Origin: Craterostigma plantagineum
Taxonomy: Eukaryota; Streptophyta; Magnoliopsida; Lamiales; Linderniaceae
DNA length: 64,000 nt
Direction: 5' to 3'
Assembly (NCBI GenBank): GCA_027422505.1
Contig: JAPQWV010001396.1
Location: 1 to 64,000 of the forward strand
The stretch's first letter is position 1; the number at the start of each line of letters is the position of its first letter. The notes beneath the pieces were generated by a model, which did no database searches, was not told where the DNA came from, and saw nothing but the letters and a program-made list of their open reading frames with translations. Shown here piece after piece: positions 1-11,401 of the stretch. Both the position numbers and the translations under genes were made by a program.

Positions 1-570
1 CTCACAAATGCACACTCAATATCTCACGGGCATACGCCCGTTCCTAAATCATCTCTCAACTCATAACTCAGGGCCCTAGGCTAGACTCAGCACTTACGAG
101 CGCAAATACATAAAAAGCCATCGTAATTGTGGTACGGCCCCATCTCGGTCTCAACAGTCTCTAAAATCGTGGCAAGCGGCCCCATCTCGGTCTCCTCCCC
201 ACTCATCGACACTATACAGTATTACAGTGACTCCGCACGGTCCTCTCCCCTCGTATCATGTGTATGCAAATGTCGTGCAAATAAAATGCAACATATAAAA
301 TAACAACACATCGGGCCGAGGTATCAGCTCGGCCCGATCTCAAAAACCCTAAGTCCAAAACCCTTACTCGTACTCTAAATATCGGGCCCGAAACCCGAGT
401 TCCGAATTACTCGGCCCGAAACCTTACCCACCAAAATTTCCCTCTAAATTATACTAAAAGTTCCAAAATTTAATCCTTTTCGCTTTAAGACCCAAATTTC
501 ACAATTTGTCCCTAATTTAAAAATATAATTTAAGACCCTAGTGCCCAAATTTTCAAAATATAAATTAACT

Positions 571-2339
571 TCCTAATTTAAAAATATTTTTCCGAATTTT
601 GCATTTAAAACTCATGAACTGTAAAATATGCCTAAGAGGGGGGGGGGGGTGAATTAGGCTATAAAAATTTTGGCTTTTTCTTCTTTGAAAAATACTTTTC
701 TTTAAGAAGATATATGCAGAGTGTGTTATTTCCCAGAAAGCAGTACGAGTATCCAAGTTATCTCCCTAATCCTGTTTAATAAAAATCACGTTATTTTCAG
801 AACTAGTATCAACGATATCACCTAGTTATTTGCTGTCGTCCCCGGTTTGTCTCACAGAAAAGTAAATAGCAGAAAGTAAAGTGAGACGGGATTTTTATAC
901 AGGTTATATCCCCAACTAGGGTTTAATCCTGTCCTTGGGATGTGATCTCCCAAGAGTTCCAATCGATCACTAGGTATTACCGGTTACACTATGATTGACC
1001 CGTACACAACCGAAGCACTATGGACACTAGACCTCGCTCTAGGCTGACGCACGCCAAGTTTCGATTCACGTCGTTTACCCAGGAAACCTATTCCCCCACT
1101 GGATGCAGCTTGCTACCGAAGGGCCACCGAATCCACAAAATTCGTCCCTCCACGTGCGTAAGACTCCACTCGTGCTCCTTTGTGCGCCCAACGTGCCCGC
1201 AGACACAACACGTCCAAAGACAAGGTTTTTGGGATTTGGAGTTTCTAAAGATCGCTCAAAGGGTACAGATTCGCAAATGAAAGCTCAACACAAACTACGA
1301 ATGAATTGCAAATTTCGCTCAAGAACTCTAAGGGATTCGCTAGCTTGTGTGTTCGTTGTCTACCCTTCAATCGTGAAGTGTTCTCTTCTATATAGAACCA
1401 ATTCTCGCTTCTACACTTCACAAGGAAAGTTAAGCACGACAAATATGCCAGAGACAGCTCAATAATCACGTGCATTAACTCAAACAATCATGCCAAGAAT
1501 AAACCAATTAAGCTCAACGGTCATGCATGATCACTTACCATAAATACCACAGATTAACTTTCATTCCACTGTATCGCATCCATTTGTCAGCATATTCCAT
1601 ATATCTTCCACTCAACGTATTTTCAACGGTAAGCTCAATCAACTGATTTTTTCCCAATATATGATACCCAATACGCACAAAGAAAGATTTCATCTACTGA
1701 GTATAATGCAAAGCATACTTTCCATGTACTGTGATCTCATCCGATTTCAGCACATTCCATAAATAGACTCAATCAGTATCTTACCACATATAAGCCCAAT
1801 CAAATAATCACTTTCCATAATATGAATCCTAAGTCGCACAAGGAAAGCAGGATCATGATTCACTGATTTAAGAGTCACTTAATATCGCACTCAACGGATA
1901 TATCATTGATATTCTTTCCTAAAATAGATCAATTACATGTAAGCACTTAATCAAAATATCTTTTCCATATATAGCACGGTCACTCATATCCTGGTGATCA
2001 CAGTGATATTCTTTCCTAAAATAACCCAATCTCGTGTACAGCTCATATATCACTTAATACAGTATATCTTCCATATATAGCTTAATCATATCAGCGTGAT
2101 CTCAGACGATATTCTTTCCCTATATAACTCAATCATGCGTACAATCCACATACCACTTATCGGAACATATTTTTCATATATAGCACACATTGATATTCCA
2201 TCCAAACGAGAACGTTCAAAACCAGGTGATCACATAAATATTCCAGTTAAGCACAAGATCACACATTCAATTTTCTTATCAGTTTATTCACATTTAAGCG
2301 CTTAATCGAACATTTTCACATACTTAAACATCACACAAC
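571..2339. other. Unidentified AT-rich insertion inside the left LTR
   Basis: The TTTAAGACCC-type motif seen at 480-540 stops near 570 and resumes near 2450, so the sequence between looks like a separate insertion. It contains a run of twelve G at 638-649 within a CCTAAGAGGG...TGAATTAGG context, and a stretch at 840-1000 with the feel of retroelement terminal sequence. I could not define ends, a target duplication or a family. The short open frames here show no recognisable protein. Confidence 0.25.
1900..2215. repeat. Degenerate tandem units of about 100 bp
   Basis: The word GATATTCTTTCC recurs at 1908, 2004 and 2108, and TTCCATATATAGC-like words recur between the copies. This gives about three diverged units with a period of 96-104 bp, each with a CAATCA-like word in between. 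It is non-coding. Confidence 0.5.
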
Positions 2340-3177
2340 ATGCATATCGAGTTTTCTAATTTGTACCCCCAATTTACATAATTACTTGGACTAATCAAAA
2401 CTCTCATAGTCATTTGGACCAAAAAGGTCTACAACTCCAAAATCTCATAATTTACTTTTAAGGACTCGAATTTTGATTTTTAATTTAAGACCCGGAAATT
2501 TTCCTAAATTTCAAATCTGACCGGATTTTTAAAATTTCAGTTTAAGACCCAAAAATTTTCAGAATTTCAAATTTGCACCGAACTTTAAAAATTTCATTAA
2601 GACCCCAAATCCGAATTTCTAAAATGTTTACCTTACCCCTGAGTTTTTTTAACATTTGCGCAAAACACCCTTGCCGAGTTTTGATATATTTATTTAACAG
2701 CCGAAACCTCATGAAAATTACACAAATGATCTTAGCCGAATTTTTAAATCTTCACTTTAGACTCCCGATTTTAATGTAAACCTAGAAAACCCTAATTTGC
2801 ACGAATACCAAAATTTTCCAAATCTAACCAAACACGCCCTTAAAAATCCTAATTTTACTTTCCAATCCTAAATTATTTCGTCCCCTATCTCTACCCGAAT
2901 GTAGAGGTGGCCGAATTTAGATCTATTCATGACCGAAATAAACACATAACATATAGTATAGAATCATGCAAGGAAATAATGTTTAGCACGTAAATACATA
3001 AAAATCGAAAGAAATCATGCAACACGTAAAATTCACAGCATGCAAAACGTAAAATCTCGACCCCCTAATCTTGTTTACGCATGTAGGTGATCTTCACCTG
3101 CCTTAATTCCGTAGAGAGCTACGTTTTGAGTATTTTCGAGTGATCCCGACCCTAGGAGTTCGATCCCGAGCTTCCCG

Positions 3178-3335
3178 AAAATTTTTCTCCTCCTCCCTCT
3201 TCTCCTTCCCTTCTTTCTCTCTTTTTCTTTCTCTCCCTCTCTCCCTCTCTCTCTCGGCCTCTCCCTCTTTCTTCCTTTTCTCTATTTTTCCTTCTTTTCT
3301 CTCTTTCCTCTCTTCCTCACATGGTTTCTCTCCCT
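3178..3335. repeat. Pyrimidine-rich (purine-rich on minus) low-complexity tract
   Basis: A run of CTCTCTCC / TTCCTTTC blocks is almost free of purines on the + strand. It gives open frames of Ser, Phe and Leu that are compositional artefacts. In the central chromovirus, a purine-rich tract lies at the matching place upstream of the motif array, so this is probably the transcribed leader-like part of the inverted LTR. Confidence 0.6.
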
Positions 3336-3975
3336 CCTCACTATTCTCCCGTGTTTATTTATTTATCTTGTCCTCATGGAGGTGTCTTAGGTGTATTAGG
3401 TGTGTTATTTTGATGATTAGTTGTATTTGATTTAACTACTAAGGGCATTAGTTGGTTAAGTGATGATGAACCTCCACCCTCCAACGTTGGCTTTTCATTT
3501 CTTCCCCTCTTTTCCTTTAACTTATTGGTTGTTAATTTGTCCTTAAGCTCACATGGAAATGAGATCATGGTTGTTATTTTGTCCTCATACCATTATGGAC
3601 ATGCATGGAGGTGGCTTGGTTGTTAAATCTTGTCTCCATACTCACATGGAGATAACAAATCAAGGAGGTGTATATTTATTTTATTTGGTTGTCCCATTAA
3701 TAAATTTATGCCCTTATAATTAATTTTTATATTTTTATTTATTATTATTTTATTATTATTATTTTATTATTGTTATTGGACCAAACTCCTAACAACTTGG
3801 GCCATTATTTCCTTTATCTGGTCCATAATTATTTTCGGTCCATTTACAACTTTTCGAATCCCATTATAAATTTTGGGCTTGGCTCGGGAAGAAATCGGTG
3901 TATGTTCGAAAATCGACTCCATACATTCCGAATATTATTGAAATAGTCCCGTATAAATTTTGCGGGTATTACCCA

Positions 3976-4360
3976 ATTTCTAGGCGAAAAGCTGGTTTGC
4001 TGGTTATCCAAAAAGCAGAACTGCATGTCAACATCAACGGCCGAGGCAGAATATGTTGCGGCCGCCAGCTATTGCTCTCAAATGCTGTGGATGATGACTC
4101 AGCTCCGCGATTATGCGTACAATTTAAATAATATACCCATTTATAGTGATAGCCAAAGTGCCACTACGATTACATGTAATCTTGTTCACCATTTACGCAC
4201 TAAACACATAGACATAAGATATCACTTTATTAAAGAGCACATAGAAAAAAGGCACAATTGATATGTATTTTGTGAACACGGAATATCAACTAGCTGACAT
4301 TTTCTCCAAGGCTTTGGATGAAAAACGGTTCCAATTCTTTGTCGGAAAAAGTTAGGCATG
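3976..4360 (+). pseudogene. Ty1/copia RNase H C-terminus (Sirevirus-like unit S1)
   Basis: The frame carries the diagnostic copia RNase H tail: WLSKKQNC, then STSTAEAEYVAAA (the catalytic Asp/Glu region), the YSDSQSA motif, and HLRTKHIDIRYHFI. After a one-base slip near 4258 it continues with LADIFSKALDEKRF. RNase H removes the RNA strand during reverse transcription. The KQNC...STAEAEY and TKHIDIRYHFI signature is typical of SIRE/Maximus-lineage copia elements. The gene is cut at its 5' side by the inverted LTR that ends at 3975, and it is broken by the frameshift and by stops downstream. It is the pol end of a unit whose 3' part resumes after copia A at 17647. Confidence 0.85.
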
Positions 4361-5830
4361 TTGAATCTTTCGTAATATGTGCTTTATGTGCTCCTACATG
4401 CTTTCATATGATCTATTCTATGTGTTTTTCGAACTTAAATGTTTTATATTGCGTGAAAAACAAAATCTATTTTTTTCAATACTAATAAAATAAAAAATAT
4501 TATAGATATACGTATACTATTAGGAGAATGACGATATCTTGTGTTTTATACTATTAGGGGAACTTAAATGTTTTATGTTGCTCGATCTAGTCACGTATAG
4601 ATTTCCCTGACATGCAATTGATTAATTGCTTAATTTCGTCAGTCTAAGTCTCATTCTTGTGTGTAAAGGTCATTAGTTTGCTCCACTAGACACAAAGCCA
4701 CTTCATACAAGTGAGGATTCTAGCCTTCTATTTTTTTCTTTCTTCTGATTTATTCTTGAGCGAGGCACACATCAAATGCTTGTCTTAACTAGCAATTCTT
4801 GGACTCATCCTCGCCTTGCGATAGATCGTTAGAAAAATGATTTGGGCGTTAGGAAATTTCTCACTTGGCCACATCAAGATTTTGCAATCCTTTAACATAT
4901 CATTTAATCATCCATTTTGAGCTTTCTCCGAATACCTTTTCTTCATTTGAAATCCCTTCGAGCCTTCCACCGTAACTCATATATTTCAGAGGGTTGCATA
5001 CACAAGAAAAGTAGGGGGAGAAAAGGCGAATTAAAAAAGAAGAAGATGGAAAGTGCACACGAGGAACGCTAAACGTACAAAAAGCAGTCCAAAAGAACTT
5101 GCCTTCCAATTATTGAGATCTTTTAGAAATGATAAGAAGAGGGGCATGGATCTTGCTGTGAAGTTCTCCTTTAATGATCTTGTACGCTCGTCAGTACGAC
5201 TAGAAAGAGAAGCACCACGAAGTGAACTTCTCCAATGATAAGCCGGTCTTATGTCGGGAAAAGAGAAGAGGAGCACAGTCTTGGTACGAATTCCACAAGT
5301 ATGAACTTCTTCAAATTGATAATCTCTGAAGCCTCATTAAGAGAAAATGAGCACGGTATCGGCCCGAGACTCAACAAGAAGAACATCGCGTTAGATAATC
5401 TCTGAGCCTCGTAGAGAAGCGGAGCTTCAGCTAGATCAAGTGCACAAAAATACAAAAAAGAAGGGTGAAAAAGACAAGAGAAGAAAAGAATAATATGCGA
5501 ATGAAAAGGAGTGACTAAGAAAAGGAAGATGAAGATGTTAAGTCCACAATCCCAAACTTCTCCTTCCCTTCTAAGTCAGAGCCAAATTAAAATACTTTAA
5601 AGTCCCTTTGATTCCAAATCGACTTTCTTCGCATAGGTGAAATGATTAAAAGCGCCACGATCACAGGAAATTGACTTAAAATTGCTTGTGTTGACTTGAG
5701 TGATATTAATATAAAAATCCCAAGGTAAACATAATTGAGCACTGGCGTGAACCTAGTGAGAGTTGTCGAAACGAATCATTCTATGAACTTAGGACTTTTA
5801 GTTTGTTGACATGACTTGACGGCATATGAT
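4361..5830 (+). other. Post-pol non-coding spacer of S1, first part
   Basis: This is AT-rich sequence between the RNase H stop and copia A. I see no supported gene. A polypurine-like word, GTAGGGGGAGAAAAGG, sits at 5011-5026. Sireviruses are known for repeated PPT-like words downstream of pol, and similar words recur at 18265, 56457 and 56507. The spacer continues at 17647 after the inserted element. Confidence 0.55.
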
Positions 5831-5835
5831 CTTTT

Positions 5836-7427
5836 TGTTGGGGATGTGTCCTCGGAATGCCATTCGAGGATGTGATGAATAGTGCATGTATTTAATAACT
5901 GATGTATTATTCGGTATGTATTTGAATAATGTATTCTTATACGCATTATTGGAATTTATATTTTATTATTTATTCTTTAAAAGGCATATTATTTATTTAC
6001 CTATCAAGTCTTACTAGGCATCCGATGAGACGGTAAATAAATAATTTCCATATATCGTGAGTTTAGTCACTGATTCCCATGGGATGAGAGAGGGGCACCG
6101 ATGAGCTATTATCCTCCGATATTAAATTAGTCCATAAGTCTTAGACCTCAGTAGGTGACTGTGTGTGGATCATGACTTATTTGTTGACCACTTTTATATG
6201 GTTGTTCCAACCATTCACTTGGGAAGCGGGAGGTCGTCACATTAGTATAAGTTGAATTAGGGAATTAACTTGTACTTGGACACGACTCGCAATGAACGAC
6301 CACATGGGCCTTACCGTTACTCTGGGTAGCATCAATGATCAATCGATTGACTATAATAGTGTGCATGGACCTAAGACCAAAGGGTCTTTGACGGAGTTGA
6401 CTTCGGAGTCTTGACTTGTCACTAGTTTGCTATGCCCACCTTGTTCGGGGACGAAAATGGGTTGGCGGCGACATGCGGTCTTGAAAACAAATCGTAACTG
6501 TCGTGCTTAGACTATCGTGAGGGATTCACTATCTCGATGATAACGAGATATGTGTCCTATGCATATTCGGGGACGGGAAATTATGAAGTCTTCGACCGAA
6601 GCTATAAACTGACTTACGTGGGACGTAAGGGCAGTGTAGTAATTTTGCTAGAAACAAATTAGTCATAGAGTTGAATCTAGTGAGTTTGACGTAACCATGA
6701 CTCTCACTTGACTGGGCCGTGAAGGCCTCCAGGTGACAGCTACGGCTGTGACGGAGGCCGTGACGCGTGGCAGAAGCTGCCTAAAACTTGTCACGGCCGT
6801 GAAAGGTCTTGCAAGAGGCCGTGAACCGACATTTTTTGGTCAAATTTGATCCAAACCTAACCCATTTTGGATCTTGTTCTTTTGTATGCTTTTTGGGATA
6901 ATATCTAGTCATTAGATGATTAAGAATCAAACAAAAATGAGTCATGTAGGACATGATCTCATTTAAACAAATCTAAAGTCTATTTCATGATTTAAAACTT
7001 CTTTTTATAATTATGAAACTTGTGATTTTCGTCCATGATAAGTTCTAACACTTTCTCACACTAAACTTAGAGTAGAGAGTGGCAAGCATTTGGGTTTGAT
7101 CTTTGAGAAAAACCTAAGTGTAAGTGAGTTTGTAGTAAATCACATACACACATACATCAAAACATTCTACACTTCCTCTAGCCATCCTTGGGGAGGTGTT
7201 GGTCTGCGGCACATCACGGGGTCGGTGTGACTCTCTTCAGCATAGTTCGTGAGCTATGGGAGCTAAGGATCTTCATGACGAAGGTAGATTCTTATACCTT
7301 ATACGTGTCTACGTGCGTTTTTCTTTATTTAACCGAGTATCCTGGGGAAGCCGTATGGGTAACCCGGGAAAAATGTTTAAATTCCGCTGCGTCCGGGCGA
7401 GGCCTCGGGTCACCCGGGGTTTCCCAA
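5836..7427 (+). repeat. 5' LTR of copia A (with a ~640-bp deletion)
   Basis: It starts TGTTGGGGATGTG and ends TTTCCCAA just before the primer site. It is alignable throughout with the 3' LTR (11402-17641 minus the insert), including the shared tip, the TTTGACGGAGTTGACTTCG block near 6388 and the end GGCCTCGGGTCACCC. The stretch between about 6714 and 6717 joins sequences that lie about 640 bases apart in the 3' LTR (about 12278 and 12917), which is a deletion at GGGACGT/GGCCGT similarity. Confidence 0.9.
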
Positions 7428-7430
7428 TTG

Positions 7431-7443
7431 TGGTATCAGAGCC
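7431..7443 (+). other. Primer binding site, initiator tRNA-Met
   Basis: TGGTATCAGAGCC directly follows the 5' LTR. It is complementary to the 3' end of plant initiator tRNA-Met, the usual minus-strand primer of copia and chromovirus elements. Confidence 0.92.
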
Positions 7444-9378
7444 ATAGTCTCGGTTCTAAGAAACGACATAAACAAGTCCAAAACGAACTCGGTTGTGTAA
7501 GTTAGTAAGTCACTCGAGCGTCATAGCATGAGTTGAACTTACTTCGAGTTTGCAAACCGAGTGCTCGCTTGGTCGAAGGTCGCCTCATTGCGAGCGGTCC
7601 AATGTAGCGTAGCGGCGTGGCGAGAAAACCCTAGTGGGAGTCTCGCAATGGTTCGTAACTTGACATTAGGTTGTAAGTTCAAGGTATTATTTACGTAGAT
7701 GGCATGATCTAATATTTGGGTCGTCGTCATAAGTCTTTATGCGGTTGAAAATTTTCAGCGACCCTGATTACGAGAATAGTGAGGATCATTGGATCGGGGT
7801 GAAGCCTTGATGTCAACGACTTCAGATTCGAGTTTGAGGGACTCGCCGAAAGCTAAAAAATGAACTGTTGTCTCTAGTCGTGCGTTATATTACGTATTTA
7901 CTTTATTGGGGCTCTGACGTTCAACCGACCCGGGCATGAACTCTGGTGACGGTTAAGTCCTACTCTGATTAAGTAGCGACGAGGGCCGGTGACTTTGTTT
8001 TGGAGTTCCGGGTTATTCATATTTCCCAATGGGTTGACATGGGTGTTGGTCCAATTTCAATCATGAATGATCTAAATGGTTAGGCCCAAAATTTAGTATA
8101 GCGGGCTTGTCAAGTTTAGGCCCAAATAGAACCCTATTGGGCCCGTAAGTCTAGGACTAGCCCAAGTTTTGTTTCGGTTTCTTTTAAGTGTTTTTGTTGC
8201 CCCGAACGTGTTTATGTTGCATGCATGTATGTATGACGCGTATTAAGACGTCCGTGTGGACTTAGGCTCTATTTCTAGGTGATATGTTAAGGGTGACAAG
8301 GTCCCCTCGGTTTGTATTTTATTCGATATTATACGGGTTGTCTGGGACAGCTGATCCCCTCGTTGTACTTTAATTAATTTTTAGAAAATTAGCTTTAAGT
8401 ATGGTGGCCGTACGAGTACGAGATGGGTTCACGAGGAAGGTCGTTCGATGACTTGGAGGTCGTTCGAAACATGGTGCGAAGCCGATGAAGAAAAGAGATG
8501 GAATTTATTTAAAAATTATTGTACTATAGAGTAGAAATAGTCCATGCAGACGGTCTTATAGGCAAACTAGGTTTACCGAACCTGCATGTTTGTTTGACTT
8601 TACGTGCGTGTTTAAGTGCTTATATGTGTGAGATGTATTCTCCCGGTTGGACTAAATACTAAGTGGGTAAAGGGACGGGGTTCCTGTCTTCTATCAAGCT
8701 CGAAATTATTGTGGGTTGAGTGTCGTGTGTAGTTTGTTCCGAATTATCGGCACCAATCATCTCGCTCTTGTCGTAGTTGGTCCGGGTGCATTAAGACAAT
8801 AAAGTCGGCTCATTATTGAAGCGAGTTAGATATGTGTGTGGTTTGTTTCGATTTATCGGCGCCAAACATTTCACTCTCGACCTGGACATTTCGGGTGACT
8901 GTCTAAACGCCGCTCTCCGAAACATATTCACGCCTTATAAAGAGATATCCCACAGGCGGGAATTTCGAAATGTTAGATTGAGCCAGACGTTTATAGGTTA
9001 CACTTAGACGGTTATTTCTCTATTATTCCTGTTAGGGTGAGGGTTCCTGATCGGAGATAAAATTATTGAAACACACATGAGAATGACTCGTGTGGGACAC
9101 GAGTTCATCTATGGGTTCGTGTGGGACACGGTGCCATCCGAGTAAAGGGCCAACAAACTGTTAGGTTGAGGCTTATTTCTGTTTGAGCGGGGAAATCAAC
9201 GCCACTATGAGACCATCAACGAGGTTTTCGAAATCTCTATCGGGAGAATGCGATTTTGAGAAAAATAGTGGGAGCCAAGCAAAATTGTTGATGTCCTTCT
9301 TTGTGCTTGTAGAATAATACGTTGACCGCTTCAATGCATTATTTCTGTAGATCGTTTTCTTTCTTGATTATATACAAA
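7444..9378 (+). other. Long untranslated leader of copia A
   Basis: About 1.9 kb separates the primer site from the gag start with no supported gene. A block around 8645-8700 (ACTAAGTGGGTAA, then TTCCTGTCTTCTATCA) is kept at 25622 in copia B and, less well, at 50470 in copia C, so it is a conserved part of the family's RNA leader. Short open frames here are not conserved. Confidence 0.75.
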
Positions 9379-10060
9379 ATGACGTCACCATTCAATTTAC
9401 TGATTACGCAAAATCGTTTGGAGGGTCCAAACCTTGCGGACTGGCTCCATAACTTGAGGATAGTTCTCACTTTGGAACGCCTAGAGTATGTCCTTGAGGG
9501 ACCCATACCACTTGAACCTCAAGAGAGTGCGAGTGATGCTGACAGGGAATATTATGCCAAATGGATGGCTGATAGTGTCAGTGTCAAGGCTTATATGTTT
9601 GCTGTGATGAATAATGATCTGAAGCGTCAGCATGATGATATGCAAATGCACGAGATATTGATTTATCTGAAGGAGTTGTACGACAAGCAGTCGAGATCGT
9701 GTCGGTACCGTGCTACTGACAACCTCTTCCATACCAAAATGCCTCAAGGCGCAGATGTCGCGGCACATGTGCGTAAGCTCATTGGGTACATCGTGGACTG
9801 GGTTCTCTCGGTTGTCCCATTCACAATGAGCTTCAGATTGACCTGATCCTTCAGTCACACCCAGTTTCACTTGCTCAGTTTATTATAAACTACAATCTGA
9901 GTGATAGGCGATTTTTGCTTCCTGAACTCAAGAACACGCTGGTTCGGACTCAGCGTGAGCTAAAGAAAGGAAAGGGAAAATAGGTTGCGCTCGTTGCGAC
10001 TACGAGGTCTAAGACATCTAAGTCGAACAAGCCCAAGTCCAAGACCAATAAGCCGGAAAG
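9379..10060 (+). pseudogene. Copia A Gag remnant
   Basis: The frame from the ATG at 9379 begins MTSPFNLLITQNRLEGPN and continues to 9846. It is the same protein as the Gag of copia B (NYVDWL versus NLADWL; then YAKW, LKELYDKQSRS). Gag forms the particle around the element RNA. Near 9800 a frameshift breaks it; the next frame still reads Gag-like (IDLILQSHPVSLAQF) and then a Lys-rich tail to about 10060. The zinc knuckle, protease and integrase that should follow are absent, because the sequence jumps straight to RT. Confidence 0.85.
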
Positions 10061-11391
10061 AGGGCATCGATTATGAGGAACTTTTTCACCTGTTGCAATG
10101 ATTTAGTCTATCCGCATTCTGCTTGCCATAGCAGCATTCTATGCTTACGAGATCTGGCAGATGGATGTCAAAACTGCTTTCCTAAATGGATTCCTCCAAG
10201 AGGAAATCTATATGGAGCAGCCCAAGGGTTTTCGTCGTATGCAGAAGCTCACAAAATGTGCAAGCTTAATAGGTCCATTTATGGACTTGGGCTAGCGTTG
10301 AGAAGCTGGAATCTTCGATTTCATGAAGTAGGTAGGAACTACGGATTCATGAAGAATGAAGATGATCCTTGCGTTTACACAAAGGTCAGTGGGAGTAGGA
10401 TATCGTTCCTCGTATTGTACGTGGATGACATCTTTTTGATAGGAAACGATAACGGGATGCTCTCGGAGGTGAAAGCTTGGCTTTCGACCGAGCTTGGAGA
10501 AGCAACCTATATTCTTTGAATTTGCTTTTTTAGAGATCAAGCAAATCGAATGATAGGTCTACCTCCGGCTCTTTAATTAGAAAAGATCCTGAAATGGGTT
10601 CGAATGGATGAATCTAAGAAGGGTTCTTGCCAATGCGACATGGGATTCATCTCTTGAAATCCATGTGACCTCAAAGTGAGGAAGCAAGGAAGGAAATGAG
10701 TGAAATTCCTTAGGCATCGGTAATAGGTATCCTAATGTACACGATGCTATGTACACGGCCTGACATTGAGTATGCTTTGAGCATAGTAAGTCGGTACCAG
10801 TCTAATCCTGGTAAGGAACATTGGAATGTTGTAAAGAAAATCTTCAAGTACCTTAGACGGACTAAAGATATGGTACTGATTTATGGAAACAGGTAATTAG
10901 AGGTGGATGGTTATACCGATTTGGATTTCCTGTCGGACGTGGATAAACGAAAATCTACCTCTGGTTGCGTCTATACACTCAATGGTGGACCAGTGTCTTG
11001 GAAAATTTCAAAGCAAAGCACTACTGTTGATTCCACCACTGAGGCATAGTTGCGGCTTCAGAGGCTGCAAAGGAAGGTGTTTGGATGAGAAAGTTCTTAG
11101 AAGAACTCCAAGTTGTTCGAGGTATAGTGGACCGCCCGCTACCATTGTGGTGCGACAATAGTGGGGTAGTAGCACAAGCCAAGGATCCTAGGTCTCACTC
11201 AAAGTCCAAACACATAGAAAGAGAATACCACGTGCGGCGCGGGTTCGTTGAGAATGGCTACATAGCTGTGCAGAAAATAGCCACCGCGGATAACGTGGCG
11301 AACCCGTTCACCAAGCCTCTTTCACAGGCGTGCTTGATCGACACCTCCATAAAATGGGGTTACGATATCATAGCGCATGGAAGTGAGTTCA
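10061..11391 (+). pseudogene. Copia A reverse transcriptase / RNase H remnant
   Basis: After the deletion junction the sequence matches copia RT: EGIDYEE-like start, IWQMDVKTAFLNGFLQEE, MEQPKGF, NRSIYGL, and the catalytic box VLYVDDIFLIGND near 10415. It then degenerates through stops (10516-10900) and recovers as RNase H with WMRKFLEEL, PLPLWCDNSG, RSHSKSKHIE, YHVRRGFVENGYI and VANPFTKPLSQA, ending near 11375. Several frameshifts separate these blocks, so no functional enzyme is encoded. The RNase H is close to those at 40128 and 53331. Confidence 0.9.
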
Positions 11392-11401
11392 AGTGGGAGA
11401 T
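11392..11401 (+). other. Polypurine tract of copia A
   Basis: AGTGGGAGAT abuts the TGTTGG start of the 3' LTR. The same tract precedes the 3' LTR of copia C (54131-54140). It primes plus-strand DNA synthesis. Confidence 0.8.

Larger units (their letters stand above)
1..3975 (-). mobile_element. Partial inverted long LTR, probably of a chromovirus-type Ty3/gypsy element
   Basis: Read on the minus strand, the sequence abruptly takes over from a copia RNase H reading frame at 3975/3976 and begins TGGGTAATACCCGC, a typical gypsy LTR start. It then shows an AT-rich stretch, a purine-rich tract (CT-rich on +, 3178-3335), about 280 bases of mixed sequence, and a degenerate motif array (about 2340-2900, resuming at about 1-570). 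This order parallels the LTRs of the intact chromovirus at 29516 and 37084. Two copies of a block reading GGCCCCATCTCGGTCTC on + lie near 138 and 177. No coding region is visible. The other end lies outside the window, and the family assignment rests on architecture only. Confidence 0.42.

Noticed and set aside
638..649. G run as a possible quadruplex or regulatory element
   Set aside because: A lone homopolymer of uncertain length in an unidentified insertion; nothing else supports a function.
3140..3430. 96-residue Ser/Phe/Leu open frame
   Set aside because: It is the translation of a CT-rich low-complexity tract and has no domain signature.
5053..5455. Short open frames of 60-80 residues on both strands in the S1 spacer
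   Set aside because: No similarity to known proteins, no conservation visible, and the context is retroelement non-coding DNA.
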